64,000 nt of DNA from Ensifer adhaerens (GTDB lineage Bacteria > Pseudomonadota > Alphaproteobacteria > Rhizobiales > Rhizobiaceae). Each line of letters opens with the position of its first letter. Position 1 is the stretch's first letter. Below the pieces are notes generated by a model. The model had not been told where the DNA came from. It did not search any database and was given only the letters and a program-made list of their open reading frames with translations. The stretch is from positions 1-64,000 of the forward strand of contig NZ_LGAP01000006.1 in assembly GCF_001270265.1 (NCBI RefSeq). The letters are read 5' to 3'. A program made the translations under genes and the position numbers. Of this stretch, positions 17,153-26,119 are shown piece after piece.

Positions 17153-18340
17153 TCAGATTGCGCGCGTTACCAGCCTGCGCAGCAGGTCGGCCGGAAGGCG
17201 CCTTGCCCAGGTCCTGGCCATCGGTTGTAGCCGCGCCATCACAAGCTCGCGTATCAGCCGCCCGCGCCAGGAGAATGCGAAGGCATAGTCCCCGACGGCA
17301 ACAAGCCCGTCGGCATGCTGCATCTTGTAGCCGTCCGCCGGCGCCAGCAGGTCGAAGACGCGGTTGCCGCGGTGGGCAGCGGCTGCGAATGTCCGGTGGA
17401 TGAGCAGCCGCCCGAGGCCCTCGCGGTCGTAGCCGGGGTCGGTTGCCAGCACGTGTCCGAAAGTGTGGCCCTTGCAATCGAAGGACAGATCGACACCGAT
17501 CGGCCGCCCGTCGCAGGCGATCGTCGAGACATGCAGGCCGGTGCCGGGATCGGCGGCCAGGTCTTCGAAGAACGCCTGGAAGCGGCTGTCCATGACGGTC
17601 GGCGACAGGATCGCATTTTCGAGCAGCCAGTTTTTCTTGATGATGATGGCGGCCGCTGCGGCCGCTACGGCTGTTGAACCCGGGTCCGGCTCGGTGAAGG
17701 TGATGTCGCCGCGCTCGCGCAGCCTTCGCAGCCGACGTCGGTAGTTCGACCGCTCGCGTGCGGAATAGGCGATACCAGGGCCATCGACAGCCACCCGCCG
17801 CGACAGGCTTGCAAAGGGCGCCTGGACGTTGCCAGGCAAACGGGCGCCGCTCGGGACAACCGGCCCGCACAGGGCTGCGTCCGCTCTTACCCGCCGGGCC
17901 TCGAAAATGTCGGCGCCGAGCGCTGCGACGGCATTCCAGCCGGCTTCGAGCAAGGCGTGTCGGTCGCCACCGGCCTCGACAAGCACGTCGGCGAACTGGG
18001 CCACCGGCGCTCCCATGAAACCGAGCACATCGAGGCCGAGTTTGCGGCGGCGCACCAGCGGCCAGAGGGCGACGAGGCGCCCGTCCAGGCGCCCGGTGAC
18101 GATGCAGAGCTGTGTCCCTGCGTCGAGATAGTGCTGCGCCCAGTGGCGCAGGAAGATGTGGCGCTGGAAGACCTGCTGAGGCTCGGCTGCCCGCTCGAAC
18201 AGATCGTCCCATTCTTTTCGCAGGGCCTCGAAACCGTCGAGGTCTGTGACGACGCTGATTTGAAGATCTTCGCCCAAACCGCGGGAGCTCGGAATTCTTT
18301 CGACCGCGTCGGCGATCGGCGACGTTGCTCGGCCGGGCAT
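17153..18340 (-). CDS. CelD/BcsL-like GNAT-fold acetyltransferase
   Basis: A 395-residue protein of the CelD/BcsL family (Acetyltransf_6), GNAT-fold proteins often linked to cellulose or exopolysaccharide modification. The N-terminal part has FEALRKEWDDLFERAAE and HIFLRHWAQHYL. The GNAT-like domain lies about residues 180-345: a basic RERSNYRRRLRRLRERG region, then GVDLSFDCKGHTFGHVLAT and DREGLGRLLIHRT. No signal peptide or membrane segment is evident. It follows the DUF6875-like gene by 3 bp, so the two are coupled. No polysaccharide genes are nearby, so the substrate is open. Confidence 0.8.
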   Translation of the reverse strand: MPGRATSPIADAVERIPSSRGLGEDLQISVVTDLDGFEALRKEWDDLFERAAEPQQVFQRHIFLRHWAQHYLDAGTQLCIVTGRLDGRLVALWPLVRRRKLGLDVLGFMGAPVAQFADVLVEAGGDRHALLEAGWNAVAALGADIFEARRVRADAALCGPVVPSGARLPGNVQAPFASLSRRVAVDGPGIAYSARERSNYRRRLRRLRERGDITFTEPDPGSTAVAAAAAAIIIKKNWLLENAILSPTVMDSRFQAFFEDLAADPGTGLHVSTIACDGRPIGVDLSFDCKGHTFGHVLATDPGYDREGLGRLLIHRTFAAAAHRGNRVFDLLAPADGYKMQHADGLVAVGDYAFAFSWRGRLIRELVMARLQPMARTWARRLPADLLRRLVTRAI

Positions 18341-18343
18341 GGC

Positions 18344-19003
18344 TCAGCCGCTACGGAAATGATTGACGAGCCGCCGCGTTCCCTTGATGGGAAAACGGGC
18401 GAGGTAGGCAACCATGAGAGCGGGATGAAGAGCGGCAAACGGGGCGTCGTTCTCGACCAGATGCCTGATCGCCAGAACGGGCATCGGGGCGCGAAGCGGG
18501 CGGAACTCCGGGTTCCAGAGGCCGCGCTCCTCGGAGCCCGCATGCATCATGCCGATCATCCGGGCGCGGGCGAGTGAATAGAACCGGTGCCGCCGCTGGA
18601 TGCGCTTCAACATCGCAATCCCTTCGGGGCTGTCGCAATCAGGAAAACCGACGATCACGGTGCGAAAATGCTTCATCGCGGGTTTGCAGGGGATCGCTTC
18701 AAGTTCGGTGAAGGCGCCACGGATCAGGGCAAAGGTCCCGTCTTCGTCTTCGGGACGCGCGTGAGAAATCGCCAGCCGAACGGTGTCGATCCTGGCGGCC
18801 TGGCGGGTAAAGGGGCAGACGGCGCCGGCGCGTCCGAGATCGGGATGGCCGTTCATTAGATAGGATTCGACCCAGTCGAGCAGCCGTGCAATGTCAGAAT
18901 CTTGCGAGACGCCATTCGCGATGTCGCGAACCTCTTTCATCCCGAAGAACCGTCCGTCGGTTGCCGGTATCGCTTTGGCCGTCATGGTCAGCATCGGCTG
19001 CAC
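18344..19003 (-). CDS. DUF6875-like protein of unknown function
   Basis: A 219-residue soluble protein with no signal peptide. It resembles the DUF6875 family from memory: an early Cys-containing GAVCPFTRQAARIDTVRL, a central HFRTVIVGFPDCDSP, then MIGMMHAGSEERGLWNPEFR and PMPVLAIRHLVENDAPF, which look like conserved cores. Several His, Cys and acidic residues could bind metal or cofactor, but I know no assigned activity. It is the first gene of a two-gene unit with the CelD-like acetyltransferase. Confidence 0.6.
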   Translation of the reverse strand: MQPMLTMTAKAIPATDGRFFGMKEVRDIANGVSQDSDIARLLDWVESYLMNGHPDLGRAGAVCPFTRQAARIDTVRLAISHARPEDEDGTFALIRGAFTELEAIPCKPAMKHFRTVIVGFPDCDSPEGIAMLKRIQRRHRFYSLARARMIGMMHAGSEERGLWNPEFRPLRAPMPVLAIRHLVENDAPFAALHPALMVAYLARFPIKGTRRLVNHFRSG

Positions 19004-19156
19004 TCGCCCTGCAATTCTCGCTTGAGGCTAAATAGACACCAGAGCTTGCGGAAGTGTTGATGGTTGTACTCGATGAGATTTCTCGCCAGGCTTATGCTTT
19101 CCGAATTCTTTAATCGATCTTCAGCTTGGCTCATATGAAGCGTCGACGCCCCGGTA

Positions 19157-19705
19157 TCAGAGAACCTTGACGACCGTGCCGCGACGCAGGTGCGGGATCA
19201 GCCGGCGCATGGCAGCAAGGCTTACGGCGACACAGCCCTGCGTCGGTTCGTATCCAGGACGGATGAGGTGAAAGAAGATCGCTGAACCGGCATAACGGCG
19301 CCGGCTGGTGAGGTTCCAGTCCATCACCAGGCAGATGTCGTAGAGCCCGTCCGAGCGCATCATTTCCTCGTGGCTTGGCGCGAAGGGCGCGTTGGCCGGG
19401 CGGTTGTAGCGGGCATGGTCGGGAGCGTCGCACCAGAGCATGCCCTTGCGGGTCACCCGTGTCGGCAGCGGTGTGGGCGGCAGCAGGATCCGGTCGCGTC
19501 TGACGTAGCCGCCAATGAGCTTCATCGCGGCGCGCGGCGTGGCACCGTCGCCCTCGCGCTTGCGGCTGGTGATGCCATTGCGGCCGATGGCCGCTTGCTC
19601 CGCGCGTCCATCGAAGGTAACCAGTGCACGCCTGCGATCAAGTGGGGCCGGCCGGACTGTGATGACGGATTTGGCTGGCCTTCTTCCCGACGTTTTCTTG
19701 CGCAT
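19157..19705 (-). CDS. L,D-transpeptidase (YkuD domain) family protein
   Basis: A 182-residue protein ending in a compact YkuD domain. Seen: FFHLIRPGYEPTQGCVAVS, containing the catalytic His and Cys, and the preceding substrate-side region YDICLVMDWNL. The first ~60 residues are basic and show no signal peptide, unusual for an enzyme expected to act on periplasmic peptidoglycan. I chose the ATG at 19705; in-frame starts up to 19756 would add 17 residues (MLMVPAKSRTIQ..). It is divergent from the response-regulator gene. Confidence 0.75.
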   Translation of the reverse strand: MRKKTSGRRPAKSVITVRPAPLDRRRALVTFDGRAEQAAIGRNGITSRKREGDGATPRAAMKLIGGYVRRDRILLPPTPLPTRVTRKGMLWCDAPDHARYNRPANAPFAPSHEEMMRSDGLYDICLVMDWNLTSRRRYAGSAIFFHLIRPGYEPTQGCVAVSLAAMRRLIPHLRRGTVVKVL

Positions 19706-19848
19706 CTCTCTCACAGATTTTTGAATAGTCCGTGATTTGGCGGGCACCATAAGCACGGTTGCATATATAACGAGGTTCCAAAACCGGTTCGCTTGCCAAC
19801 ACGAGCATTTGAGCTAGTTTGAAACCGGAAGCAAACAGGAATTGTCCC

Positions 19849-20532
19849 ATGGCGACCCGTACCATTCTTCTTGTCGACGACGACAATGACCTGCGCGAAA
19901 CGTTGGTCGAGCAGCTTTCGCTTTACGAGGAATTCGATCTTCTCCAGGAGGCGACGGCCGGCAAGGGCATACAGGCCGCCCGCGCCCAGCAGGTCGACCT
20001 GCTGATCATGGATGTCGGCCTGCCTGACATGGACGGGCGCGAGGCGGTGAAGCTCCTGCGCAAGGGCGGCTTCAAGGCACCGATCATCATGCTCACCGGT
20101 CACGATACCGATTCGGACACCATCCTTGGGCTGGAGGCCGGTGCCAACGACTACGTCACCAAGCCGTTCCGCTTTGCCGTCCTGCTCGCCCGCATCCGCG
20201 CGCAGCTGCGCCAGCACGAGCAGAGCGAAGACGCGACCTTCAGCGTCGGCCCCTATACGTTCAAGCCGAGCCAGAAGCTGCTGACGCTCGAAAACGGCCA
20301 GAAGATCCGGCTTACCGAAAAGGAAGCGGCGATCATTCGCTATCTCTATCGCGCCGACCAGAGGGTGGTGACGCGCGACGTGCTGCTCGAAGAGGTCTGG
20401 GGCTATAATTCGGGGGTGACGACGCACACGCTCGAAACGCATGTCTATCGGCTCCGCCAGAAAATCGAGCGTGACCCTTCCAATGCCGAGATTTTGGTGA
20501 CAGAGAACGGCGGCTACAAGATCGTTCCGTGA
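19849..20532 (+). CDS. OmpR/PhoB-type response regulator
   Basis: A 227-residue two-component response regulator. The receiver domain (1-120) has the acidic pocket LVDDDND, phosphoacceptor Asp in LLIMDVGLPDMDG, Thr in IIMLTGHD and Lys in DYVTKPF. The C-terminal winged helix (about 130-227) has RLTEKEAAIIRYLYR and THTLETHVYRLRQKIE. The ATG at 19849 (MATRTILLVDDDND) is the natural start; an in-frame ATG 30 bp upstream is possible. No sensor kinase gene is adjacent. The next gene is a cyclic-nucleotide-binding protein. Confidence 0.93.
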   Translation: MATRTILLVDDDNDLRETLVEQLSLYEEFDLLQEATAGKGIQAARAQQVDLLIMDVGLPDMDGREAVKLLRKGGFKAPIIMLTGHDTDSDTILGLEAGANDYVTKPFRFAVLLARIRAQLRQHEQSEDATFSVGPYTFKPSQKLLTLENGQKIRLTEKEAAIIRYLYRADQRVVTRDVLLEEVWGYNSGVTTHTLETHVYRLRQKIERDPSNAEILVTENGGYKIVP

Positions 20533-20646
20533 GGCGGCGACGTGGGATGATTTCTCCGCACGTCAGCCGCTCCGGACTATTCGCATCGATTGCGATGCTC
20601 CTGGGTTTCGACCCCGAAAGCATCGTAGTCCAGGGAGGTTAGCCGC

Positions 20647-21102
20647 TTGGCGCTCAACGACGACATCGTTCTTCTGTCCAATGTGCCGCTTTTTGCCGAT
20701 ATCAGCGAGGACAAGCTGAGGCTGATCGCCTTTGGCGCGGAACGTCGGCGCGTGTTCAAGGGGCAGGAGCTGTTTCGCGAGGGCGCGCCGGCCGACTGCG
20801 CCTATGCCATTGCCAGCGGCAGCCTCTCGCTTTCGAAAGCCGATGCCGACGGCGCGATGGCGGAGATCACCACCGTCGGCCGCGGCGCGCTTCTGTCGGA
20901 GCTGGCGCTGATCTCGATGGTGGAGCGCAAGTTCACCGCGACCGCAGACGAAGACAGCGAGGTGATCCGCATCAATCGGCCGCTCTTCCGGCGCATGCTG
21001 GAGGAGTACCCGGAAGTTGCCGCCCTCGTCGAGGCGCGCATCCGCGAGAACCTGCAGGCGATGATCCGCCGCGCCGGCGCGCTCGCCGGCCGTTTCGCCT
21101 GA
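20647..21102 (+). CDS. Cyclic nucleotide-binding domain protein without DNA-binding domain
   Basis: A 151-residue protein that consists of one Crp-type cNMP-binding domain: VPLFADISEDKLRLIAFGAE, then GQELFREGAPADCAYAIASG, and ELALISMVERKFTATADED as the phosphate-binding cassette region. It ends in a helix (EARIRENLQAMIRRAGAL) and lacks the helix-turn-helix of Crp/Fnr proteins. The start is TTG at 20647, preceded by GGGAGG. It probably acts as a signal-binding partner of another protein; the adjacent response regulator is one candidate. Confidence 0.85.
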   Translation: MALNDDIVLLSNVPLFADISEDKLRLIAFGAERRRVFKGQELFREGAPADCAYAIASGSLSLSKADADGAMAEITTVGRGALLSELALISMVERKFTATADEDSEVIRINRPLFRRMLEEYPEVAALVEARIRENLQAMIRRAGALAGRFA

Positions 21103-21214
21103 CGCCCGCCCGGTCGACGGCTGGACGCCAGACGTCTTCACCTGCCATTTGTTCTTGAGCGAGCCGAGTGTTGCTCCCGGCCGACGGAGCAATAGCCGTC
21201 GGCGACGGTGCGGC

Positions 21215-21421
21215 TAGAGCGTTTCCGGTTTAGACGGAGCCGCGGAAACGCTCTATCTCCTTGTTTTTACGCATTTCCTGACGGAAAACCGCTTCGCACT
21301 TTTCCTGGAAATGCCTAAAGCGCATCGCGATCTTTCAGATGCGCTTGCTGCGCTTTAAGTTCTTGTTTTTACGCATGTCGTGATCGCAAAACCGCAGCAC
21401 ACTTTTGCGCGACATGCTCTA
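21215..21421. repeat. Dispersed intergenic repeat, family 2, copy 1 (three modules)
   Basis: Module A (21215-21256) is an inverted pair TAGAGCGTTTCCG / CGGAAACGCTCTA. Module B (about 21262-21315) contains TTGTTTTTACGCATTTCCTG and TTTTCCTGGAAATGC. Module C (about 21365-21421) contains ACGCATGTCGTGATCGCAAAA and GCGCGACATGCTCTA. The last module supplies the TAG stop of xthA on the minus strand. Together with the cNMP-gene side it fills the 316-bp gap 21103-21418. Confidence 0.85.
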
Positions 21422-22225
21422 GATATCGAAATGGGCGATCACCGGCACATGATCCGACGGCCGCTCCCAGCCGCGTGCTTCTCGCAGGATATCCACCTGC
21501 GTGAGCTTCGGCGCGAGGTCGGCTGAAGACCAGATATGATCGAGGCGCCGGCCGCGGTCGGCGGCTTCCCAATCCTTGGCGCGGTAGCTCCACCACGTAT
21601 AGAGCTTGGTCGGCGCCGGCGTATGCTGGCGCATCAGGTCGACCCAGGCACCGCCGGTCATCACCGTAGTCAGGCCTTCGGTTTCGATCGGCGTATGGCT
21701 GACGATCTTCAGGAGTTGCTTGTGCGACCAGACGTCGTCCTCAAGCGGAGCGATGTTGAGGTCGCCGACGAGGATCGACGAGATTCCGGCTTCCGCTTCG
21801 GCGTGCAGCAGCTTCATCTCATCGACGAAATCGAGCTTGTGGCCGAACTTCGGATTGATCGAGCGGTCCGGTTCGTCGCCGCCGGCCGGAACGTAGAAAT
21901 TATGCAGGCGGACCTTCTTGCCGCCGGCCTCGAACACCACCGAAAGATGGCGCGCATCGCCGACGCCGCAATAGTCGCGGCGGTCGCTGAGCTCGTGCAA
22001 GGGTAGGCGCGAAATCGTCGCCACGCCGTGGTAGCCCTTCTGGCCGTGCATCTCGATATGGTTGTAACCCAGCGCCTTCAGCGGCTTCGACGGAAACTGG
22101 TCGTTCGGGCACTTGGTTTCCTGCAGGCAGAGAATGTCAGGCTGCCAGGTCTTCAGGAGATGCTCGACCAGCGGCATGCGCAGGCGAACGGAGTTGATGT
22201 TCCAGGTGGCGACGGAAAGGGCCAT
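21419..22225 (-). CDS. xthA: Exodeoxyribonuclease III
   Basis: A 268-residue class II AP endonuclease/3'-5' exonuclease for base-excision repair. Catalytic motifs of the EEP fold are all present: ATWNINSVR at the start, LCLQETKCPNDQFP (metal Glu), VGDLNIAP (catalytic Asp/Asn), and the C-terminal RRLDHIW and PSDHVPVIAHF (Asp-His). Full family length. The UAG stop lies inside a family-2 repeat. It is transcribed on the minus strand after the lolA terminator. Confidence 0.95.
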   Translation of the reverse strand: MALSVATWNINSVRLRMPLVEHLLKTWQPDILCLQETKCPNDQFPSKPLKALGYNHIEMHGQKGYHGVATISRLPLHELSDRRDYCGVGDARHLSVVFEAGGKKVRLHNFYVPAGGDEPDRSINPKFGHKLDFVDEMKLLHAEAEAGISSILVGDLNIAPLEDDVWSHKQLLKIVSHTPIETEGLTTVMTGGAWVDLMRQHTPAPTKLYTWWSYRAKDWEAADRGRRLDHIWSSADLAPKLTQVDILREARGWERPSDHVPVIAHFDI

Positions 22226-22348
22226 TCCTCATTCCTCTATTTGGATGAGGCCGGACAATCGAAGGTGAGGAGGGCCCGGCTCGGACGGATGTGGTTTGAT
22301 GTCCGAGCGGTTTAAGCAGGTCTGGCGGCTGGCGACAAGGAAGGCATG

Positions 22349-22371
22349 AAAAAGGCCGCCCGGAGGCGGCC
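22349..22371 (-). terminator. Terminator of lolA-like gene
   Basis: A perfect 7-bp stem GGCCGCC-CGGA-GGCGGCC (22354-22371). Read on the minus strand it is followed by a five-T run (22349-22353). It separates the lolA-like gene from xthA. Confidence 0.85.
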
Positions 22372-22403
22372 GATGTCCACAAGGACGGCTGGATGACAGG
22401 CCG

Positions 22404-23063
22404 TCAGCGGCCCTTGTTGCGCACTTCGTCATAAGGGATCTTGAACACCTTGTCGTCCAGGGCTATGCCGGTCCGGACGTTGAAGATCATCACCGAAGTG
22501 TCCTTCTTCTGCGCATCGGTGATCGTCCACTGCCGCAGGTCGTAAGTCTTCGGATCGAACATCATGGTGATGGTCGAATCGCCGAAGATCGAGCGATCGC
22601 CAAGCACGATGGTGATGAGGTCGGATTCTTCCTTGACGTCGCGGACCATCTTGCCGGTCAGATCGATCCTTTCGCTCAACAGCAGGTTCAGCGGCGTTTT
22701 GGAGAGCGGGTAGATGTCCCAAGTCTTCAGCTTCATATTGCCGATGACCACCGACTTGCCGTCGGCAATCACCCGCATTGGGGAAGGCGCCTCGTAGTTG
22801 AAGCGGATGCGGCCGGGACGGCGGATATAGAACTTGCCACCGGTCTGTTCGCCGCGCGGGCCGAACTGCACGAATTCCCCGGACATGGTCTTCACGGAGG
22901 AGAAGTGGTCGGCGATCTTCTGGGCGGAGCCCGGCGCCTGCGCGAAGGCCTTGGTGACGTCAAGACCGGCGCCACCCATGCCCGCGAGCGCCGCGAGGCC
23001 GCAAACGAATACACGGCGCGACATCGCCGGATTGTTGCCTTGGGTGGTTTTCGTCTCAGTCAT
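22404..23063 (-). CDS. lolA: LolA-like outer-membrane lipoprotein carrier protein
   Basis: A 219-residue periplasmic protein with the LolA fold, which ferries lipoproteins from the inner membrane to the outer-membrane receptor. The conserved block is VKTMSGEFVQFGPRGEQTGG and KFYIRRPGRIRFNYEAPSP, followed by a DGKSVVI strand. The N-terminal export signal follows SRRVFVCGLAALAGMGGAGL, a twin-arginine-like pattern rather than the usual Sec type. The ATG at 23063 has a strong AAGGAGACTGCG; a frame to 23153 would add 30 unlikely residues. It is downstream of ftsK. Confidence 0.9.
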   Translation of the reverse strand: MTETKTTQGNNPAMSRRVFVCGLAALAGMGGAGLDVTKAFAQAPGSAQKIADHFSSVKTMSGEFVQFGPRGEQTGGKFYIRRPGRIRFNYEAPSPMRVIADGKSVVIGNMKLKTWDIYPLSKTPLNLLLSERIDLTGKMVRDVKEESDLITIVLGDRSIFGDSTITMMFDPKTYDLRQWTITDAQKKDTSVMIFNVRTGIALDDKVFKIPYDEVRNKGR

Positions 23064-23200
23064 CGCAGTCTCCTTCATTTCCTTGATCATCTGGAGCGCA
23101 AGTGCGGCGCCTTCAAGGCGTTTGTCCTGGCCTACCAGGGGCTGCGCTCTCACATGACCGTTACCGGGTTGCCATTTTGTCGCCCGGGCTGGGGCCGGAT

Positions 23201-25876
23201 TTACCGGCCGGTGATTTCCGCTTCGGTCGGCACGAGGATTTCCCGTTTGCCGGCGTGGTTTGCCGGGCCGATGATGCCTTCCTGTTCCATGCGCTCGATC
23301 AGCGATGCGGCCCTATTATAACCGATCCCGAGCCGACGTTGCACATAGGACGTGGAGGCCTTGCCGTCGCGCAGAACGATCGCCACCGCCTGGTCGTAAG
23401 GGTCGTCGGAATCGGCGAGGTTCGACGTGCCGGCCGGGCCGCCGCCGTCATTGTCCTCGTCGTCGTCTTCGGTGATCGCGTCGAGATACTGCGGTGTGCC
23501 CTGGGTCTTGAGATAGGCGACGACTTCCTCGACTTCAGTGTCGGAGACGAAGGGACCGTGGACGCGCTGGATGCGTCCGCCGCCGGCCATGTAGAGCATG
23601 TCGCCCATGCCGAGCAGCTGTTCGGCGCCCTGTTCGCCAAGGATGGTGCGGCTGTCGATCTTCGAGGTCACCTGGAAGGAGATACGGGTCGGGAAGTTGG
23701 CCTTGATCGTGCCGGTGATGACGTCGACCGACGGGCGCTGCGTCGCCATGATCACATGGATGCCGGCGGCACGTGCCATCTGCGCCAGCCGCTGCACCGC
23801 GCCTTCGATGTCCTTGCCGGCGACCATCATCAGGTCGGCCATTTCGTCGATGATGACGACGATATAGGGCATCGGCGACAGGTCGAATTCTTCGGTCTCG
23901 TAGATCGCTTCGCCGGTCTGGCGGTCGAAGCCGGTCTGCACCGTGCGGGTGATCGCGTCGCCCTTGGCCAGCGCCTGCTCGACGCGGGTGTTGAAGCCGT
24001 CGATGTTGCGCACGCCGATCTTCGACATCTTCTTGTAGCGCTCTTCCATCTCGCGCACCGTCCACTTGAGCGCGACCACCGCCTTCTTCGGGTCGGTCAC
24101 CACAGGCGAAAGCAGGTGCGGAATGCCGTCATAGACGGAAAGTTCGAGCATCTTCGGGTCGATCATGATCAACCGGCACTGGTCGGGACGCAGGCGGTAG
24201 AGCAGCGACAGGATCATGGTGTTGATCGCGACCGACTTGCCCGAACCGGTGGTGCCGGCGACAAGCAGATGCGGCATCTTGGCGAGATCGGCGACCACAG
24301 GTTCGCCGCCGATGGTCTTGCCGAGCGCCATGGCCAGACGCGCCTTGCTCGTCTCGAAGTCGCGCGAGCCGACCAGCTCGCGCAGATAAACGGTTTCGCG
24401 GCGCTGGTTCGGCAGCTCGATGCCGATGGCGTTGCGGCCCGGCACGACGGCGACGCGGGCAGCGATCGCGCTCATCGAACGGGCGATGTCGTCGGCAAGG
24501 CCGATGACGCGCGACGATTTGATGCCCGGCGCCGGCTCCAGTTCATAGAGCGTGACGACCGGACCGGGGCGGACGTGGATGATCTCGCCCTTGACGCCGA
24601 AGTCCTCAAGCACGCCTTCGAGCATGCGGGCGTTCTGTTCCAGCGCATCGGCGGAGAGCGAGGCGTCGCGGGTGACGTTCTTCGGCTCGGCGAGGAAATG
24701 CATCGGCGGCAGCGCGAAATCGCCGTCGTCATCCTCGACGAAGGAGCGCTGCGCTTCGCGCTCGAGCCGCTGGCTCGTCTTCGGGCGGGGGGGCGGCGTG
24801 GCAACACGCGAACCGGCCTTCGGCAGGCCCTGCTTCGGCGGTGCGGCCTTTGGCGCCCAGTCGGCTGCCACGTCGAGATCGTCGTCTTCGTCATCGGGCA
24901 GAATGCCGGCGGGGCGGCGGCCGTCCATGTCGAAGGGCATGTCGTCATCGTCGTCGGCCATGATCGGCGGCGGCGTGACGACGCGGCGTTCGGAGCGGTC
25001 GAGCGAAGGTTCGATGCGGTCGCCGGCAGCCATCGGCTTCGGCCGGACCGGCTCGTTCAGCGTGCCGAATTCGTCATTGTTGAAATCGTAGGGCTCGTCG
25101 TACTGGCGTTTCGTCGGGGTGCGGGTTCCGCTCATACCGAAGATGCGGCGGACACGCGCCTGCAGGGTGTAGCGCATGTGGGCGAAGGAGCCCATCAGCA
25201 GGGTGAAGGGGCCTTCGCTGTCGTCTTCGTCCAGTTCGTCGCGCACGGTGCGAGCCTTGCTCGGCGTCGGCTCTTCGATCTCGTCTTCGTCCTCCTCCTC
25301 GCCGACGCCGATCAGGCCGGCGCTGTAAATCAGGCACCAGGCGGCAGGGGCGGCAAAGATGCAGGCAAGCACGGTGGCGAAGGTGCCGGTCGGGAAGGCG
25401 CCGGTGAACAGCGCGGGAAAGCGCAGGATCATGTCGCCGAAGACACCGCCGAGGCCGTTGGGCAGCGGCCAGGTGATCGGCGCCGGGACACAGCTCAAGG
25501 CCGCTCCTGCGAGTACGGATCCGGCGAACCAGAGGCCGAGGCGCTTGAAGATCTTGTCGAAGCGCTTGCCGCCGATCAGCGCCAGCGCCCAGGCAACGGC
25601 CGGAAGCAGGGCGACGACGCTTGCAAGCCCGAAAAACTGCATGAAGATGTCGGCAAAGGCAGCGCCGGCATAACCGAGCACGTTGGTCGGCTCGTCGGAG
25701 GTGGCGTAGGAAAAGCTCGGGTCGGCAACATTCCATGTCGACAGCGCCGCGATGGCCAGCGCCAGCGCGCCAAACAGCGCGAAGCCCGCCAGCGACGCGA
25801 TCTGTCGCCAAACGAAAGTGGTTAGCACGAACCGGTTGGAACGGCTGTCAAGCGTTGCCGGATTGCTTCTGCTCAT
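23201..25876 (-). CDS. ftsK: DNA translocase FtsK
   Basis: An 891-residue septal DNA pump that couples cell division to chromosome dimer resolution. The first ~190 residues contain four membrane helices, followed by an acidic and Pro-rich linker (about 195-400). The motor has Walker A GTTGSGKSVAINTM, Walker B YIVVIIDEMADLMM and the HVIMATQRPSVDVITG segment. The C-terminal gamma winged helix (about 820-885, KASTSYVQRRLGIGYNRAAS) reads KOPS sequences. The linker is short compared with E. coli FtsK, as usual in alphaproteobacteria. Confidence 0.97.
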   Translation of the reverse strand: MSRSNPATLDSRSNRFVLTTFVWRQIASLAGFALFGALALAIAALSTWNVADPSFSYATSDEPTNVLGYAGAAFADIFMQFFGLASVVALLPAVAWALALIGGKRFDKIFKRLGLWFAGSVLAGAALSCVPAPITWPLPNGLGGVFGDMILRFPALFTGAFPTGTFATVLACIFAAPAAWCLIYSAGLIGVGEEEDEDEIEEPTPSKARTVRDELDEDDSEGPFTLLMGSFAHMRYTLQARVRRIFGMSGTRTPTKRQYDEPYDFNNDEFGTLNEPVRPKPMAAGDRIEPSLDRSERRVVTPPPIMADDDDDMPFDMDGRRPAGILPDDEDDDLDVAADWAPKAAPPKQGLPKAGSRVATPPPRPKTSQRLEREAQRSFVEDDDGDFALPPMHFLAEPKNVTRDASLSADALEQNARMLEGVLEDFGVKGEIIHVRPGPVVTLYELEPAPGIKSSRVIGLADDIARSMSAIAARVAVVPGRNAIGIELPNQRRETVYLRELVGSRDFETSKARLAMALGKTIGGEPVVADLAKMPHLLVAGTTGSGKSVAINTMILSLLYRLRPDQCRLIMIDPKMLELSVYDGIPHLLSPVVTDPKKAVVALKWTVREMEERYKKMSKIGVRNIDGFNTRVEQALAKGDAITRTVQTGFDRQTGEAIYETEEFDLSPMPYIVVIIDEMADLMMVAGKDIEGAVQRLAQMARAAGIHVIMATQRPSVDVITGTIKANFPTRISFQVTSKIDSRTILGEQGAEQLLGMGDMLYMAGGGRIQRVHGPFVSDTEVEEVVAYLKTQGTPQYLDAITEDDDEDNDGGGPAGTSNLADSDDPYDQAVAIVLRDGKASTSYVQRRLGIGYNRAASLIERMEQEGIIGPANHAGKREILVPTEAEITGR

Positions 25877-26019
25877 GTTGCCTGCTGCCCGTCTCGATCT
25901 TCAAGGCACATTGCGTGCCATGGAATCAACCTAAGCGGAGTACGGTTAATGCGACATTAACCATGCGTATATGCCGCTAAAATAGCAGTGGGCGAATGCT
26001 TGGAAGACGCGTGATCGGA

Positions 26020-26049
26020 TAAAAAGGCCCGGATCTTTCGATCCGGGCC
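26020..26049 (-). terminator. Terminator of amt
   Basis: A perfect 10-bp stem GGCCCGGATC-TTTC-GATCCGGGCC (26026-26049). Read on the minus strand it ends in a five-T run (26021-26025). It lies 71 bp after the amt stop. Confidence 0.92.
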
Positions 26050-26119
26050 AAAGGCGATCCGCATCAGACGGATCGCGACGGGACTTTGAGCGGCGCCCGT
26101 CGATGGCGCCGCGATGAGC

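Noticed and set aside
23102-25825. A 907-codon plus-strand frame antisense to ftsK
   Set aside because: Low-complexity Arg/Asp/His-rich translation typical of an antisense shadow; ftsK is certain.
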